Below, in pieces: positions 19,507 through 29,124 of a stretch of DNA of 64,000 nucleotides. The stretch comes from Aeromonas veronii (lineage in GTDB: Bacteria > Pseudomonadota > Gammaproteobacteria > Enterobacterales > Aeromonadaceae). The first letter of the stretch is position 1. The number at the start of each line of letters is the position of its first letter. Under the pieces are notes generated by a model, which saw nothing but the letters and a program-made list of their open reading frames with translations, had not been told where the DNA came from and did no database searches. A program made the position numbers and the translations under genes. The DNA is taken from NCBI GenBank assembly GCA_041319085.1, contig CP101033.1, positions 1,576,501 through 1,640,500 on the forward strand, written 5' to 3'.

Positions 19507-20433
19507 TTACAACCAGCGCTTTTCGCGGGTGAAACAGACCGAGAGCCAGGCATCCCCCAGGGTGTCGCCGAGGCGAGACCAGAGCTCCTGACGCAGGGCA
19601 TCCTGACGTTCGACGGGCCACTCCTGACCCGGCGCTACCAGAATGTTCAATTCCAGATCGAAGCGGCGACCGCTTTTGGCCAGATGGCTGTAGCACTCGA
19701 TGCCGTGGCGCTGGCGCAGCGCCTCGATCTCCTGTTCTACTTGCCGTGGCACATCTCCCTTGGGGGCGATCTTCAACACTTCCCGCAGGTTGCGACCGAG
19801 CACCTTGATGGGAATGAGAGTGGCGCAGAGGGCCAGCAGCGAGACCAGCACCGGATCTATGTAGCGGTTGTATTGGCCGTAGCCGATGGCATCAAGGCCA
19901 ATGGCGACTACGAAACCGATAAGCAGGGTGGCGCTGAGCAGGGTATCCACCAGCCACTCCTTGGAGTCGACCCGCACCAGCTCGGAGTCTACCTGCTCGG
20001 CGACCTGGGCTTCGATACGATAGATGATGGCGCAGAAGAAGGTGGAGACGGCGGCATAGATGAGAGCGTGGCCGAGATCGATCTCTCGTCCGCCATCTAG
20101 CAGGGTGGTGATGCCGCTATAGAGAGCGCCAAGGCAGAGCAGCAGAATAATGGTGCCATTGATGACGTTGGTGATGGGCTCGAAGTGGGCGTAGCCATAC
20201 TGGAAGCGCGCATCGGAAGGGCGGGTAACGAGATAGGCGGTAACAAGACCGAGGCCTGTCATGCCCATGCTGAACAGGGTGAAGATACCATCGAGCATGA
20301 TGGCGTTGGAACCGACGAAGAGGCCGTAGCCGATGCCGAAGATGGCAAAGGTGATACAACCGAACAGCGACAGGGTAAGCGCCTGTTTTTCGGTGGTGAC
20401 CAGCGTACTGATAACATGGCTGTGGTGAGCCAT
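19507..20433 (-). CDS. Cation diffusion facilitator family transporter
   Basis: A 308-residue CDF-family efflux protein that would exchange a divalent cation for protons across the inner membrane. Six hydrophobic helices are visible. The metal-site motif of helix II shows as SNAIMLDGIFTLFSMGM, and that of helix V as VDSKEWLVDTLLSATLL. The canonical HxxxD of helix V appears as SKEWLVD, so the metal specificity may depart from zinc; this is inference. A cytosolic C-terminal domain of about 90 residues follows. It faces ydiJ divergently. Confidence 0.87.
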   Translation of the reverse strand: MAHHSHVISTLVTTEKQALTLSLFGCITFAIFGIGYGLFVGSNAIMLDGIFTLFSMGMTGLGLVTAYLVTRPSDARFQYGYAHFEPITNVINGTIILLLCLGALYSGITTLLDGGREIDLGHALIYAAVSTFFCAIIYRIEAQVAEQVDSELVRVDSKEWLVDTLLSATLLIGFVVAIGLDAIGYGQYNRYIDPVLVSLLALCATLIPIKVLGRNLREVLKIAPKGDVPRQVEQEIEALRQRHGIECYSHLAKSGRRFDLELNILVAPGQEWPVERQDALRQELWSRLGDTLGDAWLSVCFTREKRWL

Positions 20434-20497
20434 AAAAGTCCTCCTTTCAAATGGTGAATATTGCCAAGCGCAAGCGGTTTTCTAGCTGATATACTGC

Positions 20498-20515
20498 CCG
20501 CTCACATGTGAGCGG
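20498..20515. promoter_or_regulatory. Perfect 18-bp palindrome in the divergent efflux gene/ydiJ promoter region
   Basis: CCGCTCACATGTGAGCGG is a perfect dyad between the divergent genes, 83 bp before the ydiJ start codon and 65 bp before the efflux gene. It has the size of a dimeric repressor operator. No regulator is assigned. Confidence 0.55.
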
Positions 20516-20600
20516 ACTGGCCTGATTGCCATTGACAGGCGGCTGGCCAGTCGTTGTCGCCGGCGTGCCGGCATCAAGCAAAGGATGGGAACAAGGATTC

Positions 20601-23600
20601 ATGATCCCGAGACTCGATTACCAGGACAGTTTGTCACCCACAACCCTGCAGTTTCTTGAGTTGCTAGAGCGCAGCGCATTTCGTGGTGATATCGAAAAGT
20701 CTTATGCAAGCCGGTTGGCGATGGCGACGGATAACAGCGTCTATCAGGTAGTACCTCAGGCGGTTCTCTATCCGCGCAGTGCGGACGACATAGCAGCAAT
20801 GCTCAAGCTGGCCGCAGAGCCGGCGTTCGCCTCCTTGAGTTTTTTCCCTCGCGGTGGCGGTACCGGCACCAATGGTCAGTCATTGGGCGGCGGCATTATC
20901 GTCGATCTCTCCCGTTATATGAACCAGATCATGGAAATTAATCTAGAGGAGGGGTGGGTGCGTGCCCAGGCCGGGGTGGTGAAAGACCAGCTCAACGCCT
21001 ATCTCAAGCCCCATGGCTACTTCTTCTCGCCGGATCTCTCCACCTCCAACCGCGCCACCTTAGGGGGCATGATCAACACCGACGCCTCGGGGCAGGGGTC
21101 ACTGGTTTACGGCAAAACCTCGGATCATGTGCTGGGGCTCAAAGCCGTGCTGGAGAATGGCGACATCATGGCCACCGAGCCGCTGACCGGTGAGCGACTG
21201 GCCGACAAGCTGGCGCTGGAGAGTCGGGAAGGGGAGATCTATCGCACCCTCTATCGCATCGGCAAGGAGCGCCGCGCCGACATCGAGGCGACCTTCCCCA
21301 AGCTCAACCGCTTTCTGACCGGTTACGATCTCAAGCACCTCTATCAACCCGATACCGACACGCTGGATGTGAGCCGGGTGCTGTGCGGATCTGAAGGGTC
21401 TCTCGGCTTTATCACCGAAGCCAGACTCAACATCACCCCCATTCCGCGCTACCGCACCCTGGTCAACGTCAAGTACGACAGCTTCCCCTCCGCCCTGCGC
21501 AACGCCCCCTTTATGGTGCAGGCGCAAGCTCTCTCGGTGGAGACGGTGGACTCCCGGGTGCTGGGGCTGGCCCGCGCCGACATTATCTGGCATTCGGTGA
21601 AAGAACTTATTCAGGATGTGCCCGGCAAGGATCTGCAGGGGCTCAATATCGTCGAGTTTGCCGATACCGATGAAGCAGAACACAAGGCCAAGGTGGCAGA
21701 GCTCTGCCGCCGTATCGACGACCTGCTGGCCAAGAGTGAAGCCGGGATTATCGGCTATCAGGTATGTGACCACCTGCCGAGCATCGAGACCATCTACACC
21801 ATGCGCAAGAAGTCGGTGGGGCTGCTGGGCAACGCCGAAGGGCGCAAGAAGCCGGTGGCCTTCACCGAAGATACCGCCGTGCCGCCAGAGTCGCTGGCCG
21901 ATTTCATCATGGAGTTTCGCGCCCTGCTGGATGCCCACGGCCTCGACTACGGCATGTTCGGCCACGTCGATGCCGGTGTGCTGCACGTGCGCCCGGCGCT
22001 GGATTTGTGCGATCCCGAGCAGGAGGTGCTGCTGCGGCGCATCTCCGATCAGGTGGTGGCGCTCACCGCCAAATATGGCGGCCTGATGTGGGGCGAGCAC
22101 GGCAAGGGCTTTCGCTCCGAATACAGTCCCGCCTTCTTTGGCGAGTTGTGGGAAGAGCTGCAGCGGGTCAAGGGGGCATTCGACCCGGCCAACCGCATCA
22201 ACCCGGGCAAGATCTGTATCCCCTACGGTAGCGGCGCCGAGCTGGTGTCGGTGGATGGCCCCAAGCGCGGCAAGTATGACCGCCAGATCCCGCTCGCCGT
22301 GCGCACCAGCTACACCCGCGCCATGGATTGCAACGGCAACGGCCTCTGCTTCACCTTCGAGACCGACTCCCCCATGTGCCCCTCGGTCAAGATCAGCCGT
22401 GATCGCCGCCACTCCCCCAAGGGGCGGGCGGGCCTGATGCGTGAATGGTTGCGTCAGCTGGCGGAGCAGGGCTTCGATCCGCTGGCGGAAGAGGTGGCGC
22501 TGCAATCCGGTGGTGTGCGCTTCAAGCAGCTGGTGGACAAGGTGCGCAACAGCTGGGCCAAACAGCGCGGCGAATATGATTTTTCCCATGAGGTGATGGA
22601 GGCGATGGCCGGCTGTCTGGCCTGCAAGGCGTGCACCAGCCAGTGCCCGATCAAGGTGGATGTGCCCGATTTTCGCGCCCGCTTTATGCAGCTTTACCAC
22701 AGCCGCTACCTGCGCGCGCCCAAGGATTACTTCGTCGGCACGGTGGAGAGCTATACGCCGCTGCTCGCCAAGGCGCCTAAGCTGGTCAACTTCTTCCTCG
22801 AAAAAGAGTGGGCCCAGAAGGCGACCGAGAAGAGTATCGGCATGGTGGATGTGCCGCTGCTCTCGGTGCCGACCCTGGCCGAGAGCCTGCACGACAACCG
22901 CGCCCGCTATTTTGATCTGCCGGGACTGGAGCGGATGAGTGTCGAGCAGCGCAAGCAGGTTGTGCTCATCGTGCAGGATCCCTTCACCAGCTATTACGAC
23001 GCCCCCGTGGTGCGCGACCTGGTGAAACTCGCCAGCAAGCTCGGCTTCCAGCCCTATTTGCTGCCCTTTAAACCCAACGGCAAACCCCAGCATATCAAGG
23101 GGTTCCTGCGCGCCTTTGCCCGCACCGCTGCCAACAGTGCCCAGTTCCTCAACAAGGTGGCGGCGCTCGGCATCCCCATGGTGGGGGTGGATCCGGCCAT
23201 GGTGCTCTGCTATCGCGACGAGTATGCCAAGGCGCTGGGGTCGGCCCGCGGTGATTTTCAGGTGTTGCTGCCACAGGAGTGGCTGCTGTCATTGCCGGCA
23301 GATCAGCTGCCCGTCAGCGCCGATAAGGCAAAGCACGAGGAGGAGCGCGATCCCGAGCCTTGGTATCTCTTTGCCCACTGTACCGAGAAGACCGCCAAGC
23401 CCTCGACCCACGGTGACTGGAGCACCCTGTTTAGCCGCTTCGGGGCCAGCTTGCAGCCAGTCTCTGTGGGTTGTTGCGGCATGGCGGGCACCTATGGTCA
23501 CGACGTCAAACAGGTGGAGAATTCCAAGGGAATTTATGGGTTGAGCTGGGCTGACCCCCTTGCTCGTTTGCCCAAAGCGCGCTGCCTGGCGACCGGCTAT

Positions 23601-23678
23601 TCGTGCCGCAGTCAGGTCAAGCGGATGGAGGGGGAGAAGCTTAAACATCCATTGCAGGCCCTGCTGGAGCTGCTCTGA
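20601..23678 (+). CDS. ydiJ: FAD-binding and 4Fe-4S oxidoreductase YdiJ (D-2-hydroxyglutarate dehydrogenase type)
   Basis: Large flavo-iron-sulfur oxidoreductase, 1025 residues; E. coli YdiJ is 1018 and matches throughout by eye. The N-terminal PCMH-type FAD domain shows PRGGGTGTNGQSLGGG (residues ~97-112) and LSTSNRATLGGMINTDASG. The C-terminal part has a ferredoxin-type cluster motif CLACKACTSQCPIK near residue 675 and the CCG-type motif SVGCCGMAGTYGHD near 955. It is reported in E. coli to oxidise D-2-hydroxyglutarate. The frame is open from 20526; the ATG at 20601 is chosen because AAGGAT precedes it and it matches the usual MIP N-terminus. Confidence 0.95.
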   Translation: MIPRLDYQDSLSPTTLQFLELLERSAFRGDIEKSYASRLAMATDNSVYQVVPQAVLYPRSADDIAAMLKLAAEPAFASLSFFPRGGGTGTNGQSLGGGIIVDLSRYMNQIMEINLEEGWVRAQAGVVKDQLNAYLKPHGYFFSPDLSTSNRATLGGMINTDASGQGSLVYGKTSDHVLGLKAVLENGDIMATEPLTGERLADKLALESREGEIYRTLYRIGKERRADIEATFPKLNRFLTGYDLKHLYQPDTDTLDVSRVLCGSEGSLGFITEARLNITPIPRYRTLVNVKYDSFPSALRNAPFMVQAQALSVETVDSRVLGLARADIIWHSVKELIQDVPGKDLQGLNIVEFADTDEAEHKAKVAELCRRIDDLLAKSEAGIIGYQVCDHLPSIETIYTMRKKSVGLLGNAEGRKKPVAFTEDTAVPPESLADFIMEFRALLDAHGLDYGMFGHVDAGVLHVRPALDLCDPEQEVLLRRISDQVVALTAKYGGLMWGEHGKGFRSEYSPAFFGELWEELQRVKGAFDPANRINPGKICIPYGSGAELVSVDGPKRGKYDRQIPLAVRTSYTRAMDCNGNGLCFTFETDSPMCPSVKISRDRRHSPKGRAGLMREWLRQLAEQGFDPLAEEVALQSGGVRFKQLVDKVRNSWAKQRGEYDFSHEVMEAMAGCLACKACTSQCPIKVDVPDFRARFMQLYHSRYLRAPKDYFVGTVESYTPLLAKAPKLVNFFLEKEWAQKATEKSIGMVDVPLLSVPTLAESLHDNRARYFDLPGLERMSVEQRKQVVLIVQDPFTSYYDAPVVRDLVKLASKLGFQPYLLPFKPNGKPQHIKGFLRAFARTAANSAQFLNKVAALGIPMVGVDPAMVLCYRDEYAKALGSARGDFQVLLPQEWLLSLPADQLPVSADKAKHEEERDPEPWYLFAHCTEKTAKPSTHGDWSTLFSRFGASLQPVSVGCCGMAGTYGHDVKQVENSKGIYGLSWADPLARLPKARCLATGYSCRSQVKRMEGEKLKHPLQALLELL

Positions 23679-24166
23679 TGCTGACGTTTCCCAAGCGGTT
23701 TCGGGTGCCGAAGGCCTATCGGCACCCGCGCTTCTTGTTGTTGCCCGCCACTCCCGCTCAGGCGGTGGTGGAATTTGTCGCCATGTTGCGCGAGTGCGAG
23801 CAGCTCCATCAGCTGTTTCGCCCGAACGATATCTGGCCCTCCGCCCACTTCAGCCTGAGTCAGCACGAAGGGGATCTGGAGTGGCAGCAGTCGGAGTTTC
23901 TGGCCAAGCGCTCGTTTGCCTATGGCCTCTGGAGCCCGGATCGGGAGCCGCAATTTTGGGGCGGGGTTTATCTCTACCCCTCGGTGTTGCCGGAGGTAGA
24001 GGTGGAGCTCTTCTTCTGGAAGGTGGCCGAGGCGCCCATCACGGATGAGGAGCTGGAGATTCAGCTGCGCTACTGGCTCGCCAAGGTGTGGCAGTGGCCA
24101 GAACCCCGCCTGCCGGGGCGAGATGTGCCCTGGGCTGAGTGGCCCGGCGTTACCTACCCCTGGTGA
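23678..24166 (+). CDS. Uncharacterised protein translationally coupled to ydiJ
   Basis: A 162-residue soluble, Trp- and Pro-rich protein. Its ATG overlaps the ydiJ stop codon by one base (TGATG), so translation is probably coupled. I do not recognise the family. The central segment SFAYGLWSPDREPQFWGGVYLYPS, given here as visible pieces (AYGLWSPDREPQFWGG then VYLYPS), has the look of an acyltransferase-like beta strand pair, but catalytic residues cannot be assigned. The coupling suggests a role with YdiJ, perhaps maturation or regulation; this is inference only. Confidence 0.72.
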   Translation: MLTFPKRFRVPKAYRHPRFLLLPATPAQAVVEFVAMLRECEQLHQLFRPNDIWPSAHFSLSQHEGDLEWQQSEFLAKRSFAYGLWSPDREPQFWGGVYLYPSVLPEVEVELFFWKVAEAPITDEELEIQLRYWLAKVWQWPEPRLPGRDVPWAEWPGVTYPW

Positions 24167-24334
24167 CATCCAGCTTAAGGGCATGATTGTGTAACACGCA
24201 GCTCCGGGTGGGGGCTGCGTTGTTACCACGTCACCTGGTAACCAACAACTCATATAACCGAACCATTTTGCCGATGGAGGGCGTTTCACTCATATCGGTA
24301 CGCATTCATCGCTTACATAAGGAGTCTGCTCGCA

Positions 24335-24796
24335 ATGAGTCACGATATTGCGCCCATCTGGCGTAAACCCATGAGTCTGGAGGGGCTCAACGCCACCTCT
24401 CGCAACACCCTGATGGCCCATCTTGATATCGTCTACACGGCTTTTGGCTCCGATTGGCTGGAAGCGACCATGCCGGTGGATCACCGCACTCACCAGCCCC
24501 TGGGCATGCTGCATGGCGGCGCATCCGTGGTGCTGGCGGAGACGCTGGGTTCCTTGGCGGCCAATATGGCGGTAGGACCAGATAGCTACTGCGTGGGACT
24601 GGAGGTGAATGCCAACCATCTGCGGGCCAAGCGGGAAGGGGTGGTGACCGGTCGTTGCGCGCCGCTGCATCTGGGGGCGACGACTCAGGTGTGGCAGATT
24701 GAAATTCGGGACGAGCGGGAACGTTTATTGTGTACCAGCCGATTGACCATGGCGGTGCTCAAACACAAGCGGGACAAGGACTCTGGCGAAGCGTGA
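24335..24796 (+). CDS. menI: Hotdog-fold thioesterase MenI/YdiI (1,4-dihydroxy-2-naphthoyl-CoA hydrolase type)
   Basis: Acyl-CoA thioesterase of the 4HBT/PaaI hotdog family, 153 residues. It closely resembles E. coli YdiI/MenI, which hydrolyses 1,4-dihydroxy-2-naphthoyl-CoA in menaquinone synthesis. The key segment LGMLHGGASVVLAETLGS (residues ~63-80) carries the catalytic glutamate and the HGG motif. Further typical stretches are VGLEVNANHLRAKREG and TQVWQIEIRDE. The N-terminus is about 10 residues longer than the E. coli one. An AAGGAGT site precedes the ATG. ydiI also neighbours ydiJ in E. coli, which supports the call. Confidence 0.91.
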   Translation: MSHDIAPIWRKPMSLEGLNATSRNTLMAHLDIVYTAFGSDWLEATMPVDHRTHQPLGMLHGGASVVLAETLGSLAANMAVGPDSYCVGLEVNANHLRAKREGVVTGRCAPLHLGATTQVWQIEIRDERERLLCTSRLTMAVLKHKRDKDSGEA

Positions 24797-24891
24797 TCTG
24801 CAATCACGCACTATGGCTGAAAAATAAGCAAGCCATAGTCGCAAGATCCCTCTATAATTGCCAAGGTCTTGAGAGGCTTATCACATTTTTC

Positions 24892-24920
24892 AAGACAGCA
24901 GAACAAAGTGGCGCTATAAT
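24892..24920 (+). promoter_or_regulatory. deaD: Candidate sigma-70 promoter for deaD
   Basis: A perfect TATAAT at 24915-24920 lies 56 bp before the deaD start; the -35 region is weak. A second TATAAT occurs at 24852-24857. Which one is used cannot be decided by reading. Confidence 0.4.
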
Positions 24921-24976
24921 CGCCGCCTTTTTGCTATTCCGCGGTGTTAGCCGCCTGCCTTAATCTGGAAGAATCT

Positions 24977-26878
24977 ATGTCTGATACCGAACAACTGCCC
25001 CTTTTTAGTGAGCTTGGACTGGCCGCGCCTGTATTGAAAGCGCTGCAAGACGTGGGCTATGAGCGCCCGTCACCGATCCAGGCCGCAGCAATTCCCCACC
25101 TGATGGCGGGACACGATCTGCTGGGGCAGGCGCAAACCGGTACAGGGAAGACCGCTGCTTTTGCCTTGCCTCTGTTGTCTCGTCTGGAAGCTGGTAACCG
25201 CAATACCCAGGTTTTGGTGCTGGCACCGACCCGTGAACTGGCGCTGCAGGTTGCCGAAGCGTGCCAACGCTACGCCCACCACATGCCGGACTTCCACGTA
25301 CTGCCGATCTACGGTGGCTCCTCTTACGAAACCCAGACCCGCGCGCTGCGTCGTGGTGCCCAGGTGGTTGTCGGTACCCCGGGTCGTGTGATGGACCTGA
25401 TCCGTCGCAAGAACCTGGACCTCTCCGGCCTGAAAGCGCTGGTACTGGACGAAGCCGATGAAATGCTGCGTATGGGCTTCATCGACGACGTGGACTGGAT
25501 CATGGAGCAGTGCCCGAGCACGCGTCAGGTTGCCCTGTTCTCCGCCACCATGCCGGACCAGATCCGTCGCGTTGCCCAGAAGCACCTGAAGCAGCCCAAA
25601 GAGATCAAGATCATCACCAAGACGTCCACTGCACCGACCATCCGCCAGCGTTACTGGCAGGTAACTGGTCTGCACAAGCTGGACGCCATGACCCGTCTGC
25701 TGGAAGTCGAACCGTACGAAGCCGTACTGGTCTTCGTGCGCACCAAGAATGCTGCCGAAGAGCTGGCTGGCAAACTGGCCGCTCGTGGCCACGCCTGTGA
25801 AGCACTGCACGGCGACATCCCGCAGAAACTGCGTGAGCGTACCGTCGACAAGCTGCGTCAAGGCCAGCTGGACATCCTGATCGCCACCGACGTCGTCGCT
25901 CGTGGTCTGGACGTTGAGCGCATCACTCACGTAGTGAACTACGACATTCCGTATGACACCGAATCCTACGTTCACCGTATCGGTCGTACCGGTCGTGCTG
26001 GTCGTAAAGGTGAGGCCATCCTGTTCGTCGCTCCCCGCGAGCGTCGCATGCTGCGCGCCATCGAGCATGCAACTCGTCAGGCTATCGAGCCGATGAAGAT
26101 GCCGAGCACCGATGACATCAACCAGCATCGTCTGGCCAAGTTCAAAGAGCGCATCCGCGAAACCATGATGGGTGAAGAGCTCGAGATCTACGTGAACCTG
26201 GTTAACGAGCTGATCGAAGAAGATTCTGCCGACCCGCTGGAGCTGGCTGCCGCACTGGCCAAGCTGGTACAGGGCGACCAACCGTTACTGCTGGATGACT
26301 CCATTCCGGATCCGCTGCTGAATGCCAGCAACGATCGTGGTGGTTTCGAGCGTCGTGACTTCAACGACCGTGGTGGTCGTGACTTTGCCGACCGTGGTGA
26401 TCGTCCTGCCCGACGCATGCCGTCCCTGGAGCCGCGTCCGCTTAAAGACAACCCGGATGTGGAGATGGAGCGCTACCGCGTAGATGTGGGTGCTCATCAC
26501 GGCGTCAAGCCGGGCCAGATCGTGGGCGCCATCGCCAACGAAGCGAATATCGAGAGTCGTTTCATCGGCAACATCGACATCGCTGATGACTTCTCCACTG
26601 TCGATCTGCCGAAAGGCATGACTGCCGATGTATTGGAAGTGATCAAGAAAGCCCGTGTTTGCCAGCGTCCGCTGCAAATCACCCGCTATACCGAAGTGCC
26701 AGCCGGCAGCAACACTGCCAGCCGTCCGCCCCGCGGTGATCGTCCGTTCCGTGGTGACCGTCCTTTCAACAAGGATCGCCGTCCCCAGGGTGACCGTCCG
26801 TTCAACAAGAACGGTGAGCGCCGTGAAGGTGGCTTCAACAAAGATCGCAAATTCGGTGGCAAGCGTCGCGAAAGCTGA
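24977..26878 (+). CDS. deaD: DEAD-box RNA helicase DeaD (CsdA)
   Basis: ATP-dependent RNA helicase for ribosome assembly and mRNA turnover, especially in the cold; 633 residues (E. coli 629). All core motifs are visible in order: Q motif region (PSPIQAAAIP), Walker A AQTGTGKTAA, PTRELALQ, TPGRVMDL, DEADEMLRMGF, SATMP, ATDVVARGLDVERI and HRIGRTGRAGR. A DbpA-like RNA-binding domain follows at about 485-560, and an Arg/Gly-rich tail with FRGDRPFNKDR-type repeats ends the protein. The ATG at 24977 is chosen with GGAAGAA upstream; the frame is open to 24944. Confidence 0.97.
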   Translation: MSDTEQLPLFSELGLAAPVLKALQDVGYERPSPIQAAAIPHLMAGHDLLGQAQTGTGKTAAFALPLLSRLEAGNRNTQVLVLAPTRELALQVAEACQRYAHHMPDFHVLPIYGGSSYETQTRALRRGAQVVVGTPGRVMDLIRRKNLDLSGLKALVLDEADEMLRMGFIDDVDWIMEQCPSTRQVALFSATMPDQIRRVAQKHLKQPKEIKIITKTSTAPTIRQRYWQVTGLHKLDAMTRLLEVEPYEAVLVFVRTKNAAEELAGKLAARGHACEALHGDIPQKLRERTVDKLRQGQLDILIATDVVARGLDVERITHVVNYDIPYDTESYVHRIGRTGRAGRKGEAILFVAPRERRMLRAIEHATRQAIEPMKMPSTDDINQHRLAKFKERIRETMMGEELEIYVNLVNELIEEDSADPLELAAALAKLVQGDQPLLLDDSIPDPLLNASNDRGGFERRDFNDRGGRDFADRGDRPARRMPSLEPRPLKDNPDVEMERYRVDVGAHHGVKPGQIVGAIANEANIESRFIGNIDIADDFSTVDLPKGMTADVLEVIKKARVCQRPLQITRYTEVPAGSNTASRPPRGDRPFRGDRPFNKDRRPQGDRPFNKNGERREGGFNKDRKFGGKRRES

Positions 26879-26928
26879 TTGCTGACGCCATGATGAAGTA
26901 GGCCGCTCATGGAGTGGCCTCTGATTTG

Positions 26929-26967
26929 CAAAGAACCCACTCTTTTTAAAGAGTGGGTTCTTTTTTT
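26929..26967 (+). terminator. Terminator downstream of deaD
   Basis: AAAGAACCCACTCTTT and AAAGAGTGGGTTCTTTTTTT form a long stem with a seven-T tail. Confidence 0.92.
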
Positions 26968-27200
26968 GGCTATTTCCTTCCTGATTACGTCCTATCCCGC
27001 ATCCAGCGAAGAGGTTGTGCAACTACCAGGAGTCCTTGTTTTACTTGGGCAAATTCGCCATCCGCTCCTTGTGGTGGCATAGTGAATTTGGCCGCCATCT
27101 GGGGGAAACGTGATGAGGGGCGTATTACCGTTTGGTCAAGTCACCGCCGGTTGATTATTCTGATACGCTCTAAGCAAGATAACTCTCCATGGAATGGGCG

Positions 27201-27902
27201 ATGAGCTACTTGATCCTCGGTAGTGGTGCGCTGGGCTCGGCGCTGGCAAGAGAGCTGATGGCAAGGGGGGAGTCCTTCCTGCTGGCTGGGCGTACCTATC
27301 CAAAAGGGATCGAGATGGGGGCCTTCTTCCCGTTGCCAGAGGTCGATGCGATCTCGTTCGATGCCCTGTTTACCCTCTACGATACCGATCCGCTCCCTAC
27401 CGTGGTCATCAACACCATCGGCTTGTTGCACGATGTCAGTTTTATGCCGGAGCGTCGGGTCGAAGAGGTGCACCCCAAATGGCTGTGCGACAGCCTGCTG
27501 GCTAATGCCTGGCCAACGCTGGCGCTGGCTGCCCGTTTCAGCCGGTTGATGGGCAATGACCATCCGTTGTGGCTCTGCGCCATCTCCGATCTGGCGGGTT
27601 CCATTGCCGCCAATCAGGAAGGGGGGCGTTACAGCTACCGGATGAGCAAGACGGCCCTCGACATGGGGGTGAAAACCCTGGCTCTTGAGTGGGTGCAACG
27701 TTTCCCGCAAGCGGGGGTGGTGGCAGTGGCGCCCGGCTTGATGGACTCCCCGATGAACGCTCCCTTTCTGAGCGAGTTGCCTGTGGAACAATTGCAGGAT
27801 CCTGCCGAGGTGGCGGTGAAATTGCTCAATCTCATTGCTGGGTTATCGTTGACCCAATCGGGCCAGCTACTGGATCTCCACGGTCAGCCGCTGCCCTGGT
27901 AA
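27201..27902 (+). CDS. SDR-family (C-factor-like) short-chain dehydrogenase
   Basis: A 233-residue short-chain dehydrogenase/reductase. The glycine-rich nucleotide-binding segment is [14 protein letters not shown] at the N-terminus. The catalytic serine is probably in [11 protein letters not shown], and the catalytic Tyr-x3-Lys is in [13 protein letters not shown] (near residues 142-154). The pattern [12 protein letters not shown] is typical of the CsgA/C-factor subgroup. The substrate is unknown. The ATG at 27201 is chosen over 27189 because a purine-rich GGAATGGG lies directly upstream. It is followed by ltaE on the same strand after 112 bp. Confidence 0.82.
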   Translation: MSYLILGSGALGSALARELMARGESFLLAGRTYPKGIEMGAFFPLPEVDAISFDALFTLYDTDPLPTVVINTIGLLHDVSFMPERRVEEVHPKWLCDSLLANAWPTLALAARFSRLMGNDHPLWLCAISDLAGSIAANQEGGRYSYRMSKTALDMGVKTLALEWVQRFPQAGVVAVAPGLMDSPMNAPFLSELPVEQLQDPAEVAVKLLNLIAGLSLTQSGQLLDLHGQPLPW

Positions 27903-28014
27903 ATCTCGCCAACGGCTTAGCCAGACGCCCATTCGCTTCACATTCTGCTCATGCGCCCCTTGCCAAGCGAGGGACGCATGGCTAACGTCACTCTCCTGTT
28001 TCAGGAGGGATCTC

Positions 28015-29034
28015 ATGCGCTATATCGATTTACGAAGTGACACCGTCACCCAGCCTACTGATGCCATGCGTCAGGCCATGCTCCACGCCGAAGTCGGTGA
28101 CGATGTCTATGGTGAAGATCCGGGCGTCAACGCGCTGGAGGCCCATGGGGCCAGATTGCTGGGTAAACAGGCGGCGCTGTTTGTGCCATCGGGCACCATG
28201 TCCAACCTGCTGGCGGTGATGAGCCACTGTCAGCGTGGGGAGGGGGCCATCCTCGGCAACGCCGCTCACATCTATCGCTATGAAGCGCAGGGGAGTGCCG
28301 TGCTGGGCTCTGTGGCCCTGCAACCCTTGCCGATGCAGCGTGACGGCACGCTGGCCTTCGATGATATCAAGGCCGCGCTGGCCCCTGATGATGCCCACTT
28401 CGTTCAGACTCGCCTGATCTGCCTCGAGAACACCCACAATGGCAAGGTGCTGCCGCTCTCCTATCTGCAGGAGATGGGGGCATTCGTTGCCGAACGCGGC
28501 TTGAAGCTTCATCTCGATGGTGCCCGGCTCTTTAACGCTGCCGTGGCCAGCGAGACCCCGGTCGAGGTGATCGCCGCGCCGTTTGACAGTATCTCGATCT
28601 GCCTCTCCAAAGGGCTGGGCGCACCGGTGGGTTCGCTGCTGGTGGGCAGTCACGACTTCATCGCCCGGGCGCGCCGTTTGCGCAAGATGCTGGGGGGCGG
28701 CATGCGTCAGGCGGGCAGTCTGGCGCAAGCCGGTCTGTTTGCTCTCGAGCAGCATGTGACCCGTCTGGCCGATGATCATCGCCGTGCCAAACGGTTGGCC
28801 GAAGGGTTGGCTGCGCTGCCGGGCATCGAGCTGGATCTCTCGCTGGTACAGAGCAACATGGTATTTCTGCGCCTTGCCAAAGGGGAGCCGACACAGCTGC
28901 TCGCTTTTATGAAGGAGCGGGGCATTCTCTTCTCCGGTTATGGCGAGCTGCGCCTGGTGACTCATCTGCAGATCAACGATGACGATATTGAAGAGGTGAT
29001 CGACGCCTTCACCGAGTATCTCGGGGCGCGTTGA
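28015..29034 (+). CDS. ltaE: Low-specificity L-threonine/L-allo-threonine aldolase
   Basis: PLP-dependent enzyme that cleaves L-threonine or L-allo-threonine to glycine and acetaldehyde. It is 339 residues, fold-type I, complete. The PLP lysine sits in [15 protein letters not shown] (about residue 199). Other landmarks are [29 protein letters not shown] [10 protein letters not shown] and [11 protein letters not shown]. From memory the sequence is strikingly close to the Aeromonas jandaei L-allo-threonine aldolase, which prefers the allo isomer; the preference here is inferred. A strong CAGGAGGG box precedes the ATG. Confidence 0.94.
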   Translation: MRYIDLRSDTVTQPTDAMRQAMLHAEVGDDVYGEDPGVNALEAHGARLLGKQAALFVPSGTMSNLLAVMSHCQRGEGAILGNAAHIYRYEAQGSAVLGSVALQPLPMQRDGTLAFDDIKAALAPDDAHFVQTRLICLENTHNGKVLPLSYLQEMGAFVAERGLKLHLDGARLFNAAVASETPVEVIAAPFDSISICLSKGLGAPVGSLLVGSHDFIARARRLRKMLGGGMRQAGSLAQAGLFALEQHVTRLADDHRRAKRLAEGLAALPGIELDLSLVQSNMVFLRLAKGEPTQLLAFMKERGILFSGYGELRLVTHLQINDDDIEEVIDAFTEYLGAR

Positions 29035-29078
29035 GACGGCTTGGTGAGGTAGCCGTTATACCGAGACCTGTTTATACC

Positions 29079-29116
29079 GAAATAACAGAGGGCGTCGCGG
29101 CGCCCTCTGTTATTTG
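29079..29116. terminator. Bidirectional terminator between ltaE and the PAS gene
   Basis: AAATAACAGAGGGCG and CGCCCTCTGTTATTT form a long stem with T/A ends; it serves convergent ltaE and the minus-strand PAS gene. Confidence 0.9.
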
Positions 29117-29124
29117 CTGCAAGC

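Noticed and set aside
21099..23093. 664-codon minus-strand open frame opposite ydiJ
   Set aside because: A shadow of high-GC codon use in ydiJ; the translation is His/Gly/Leu-rich without domain features.
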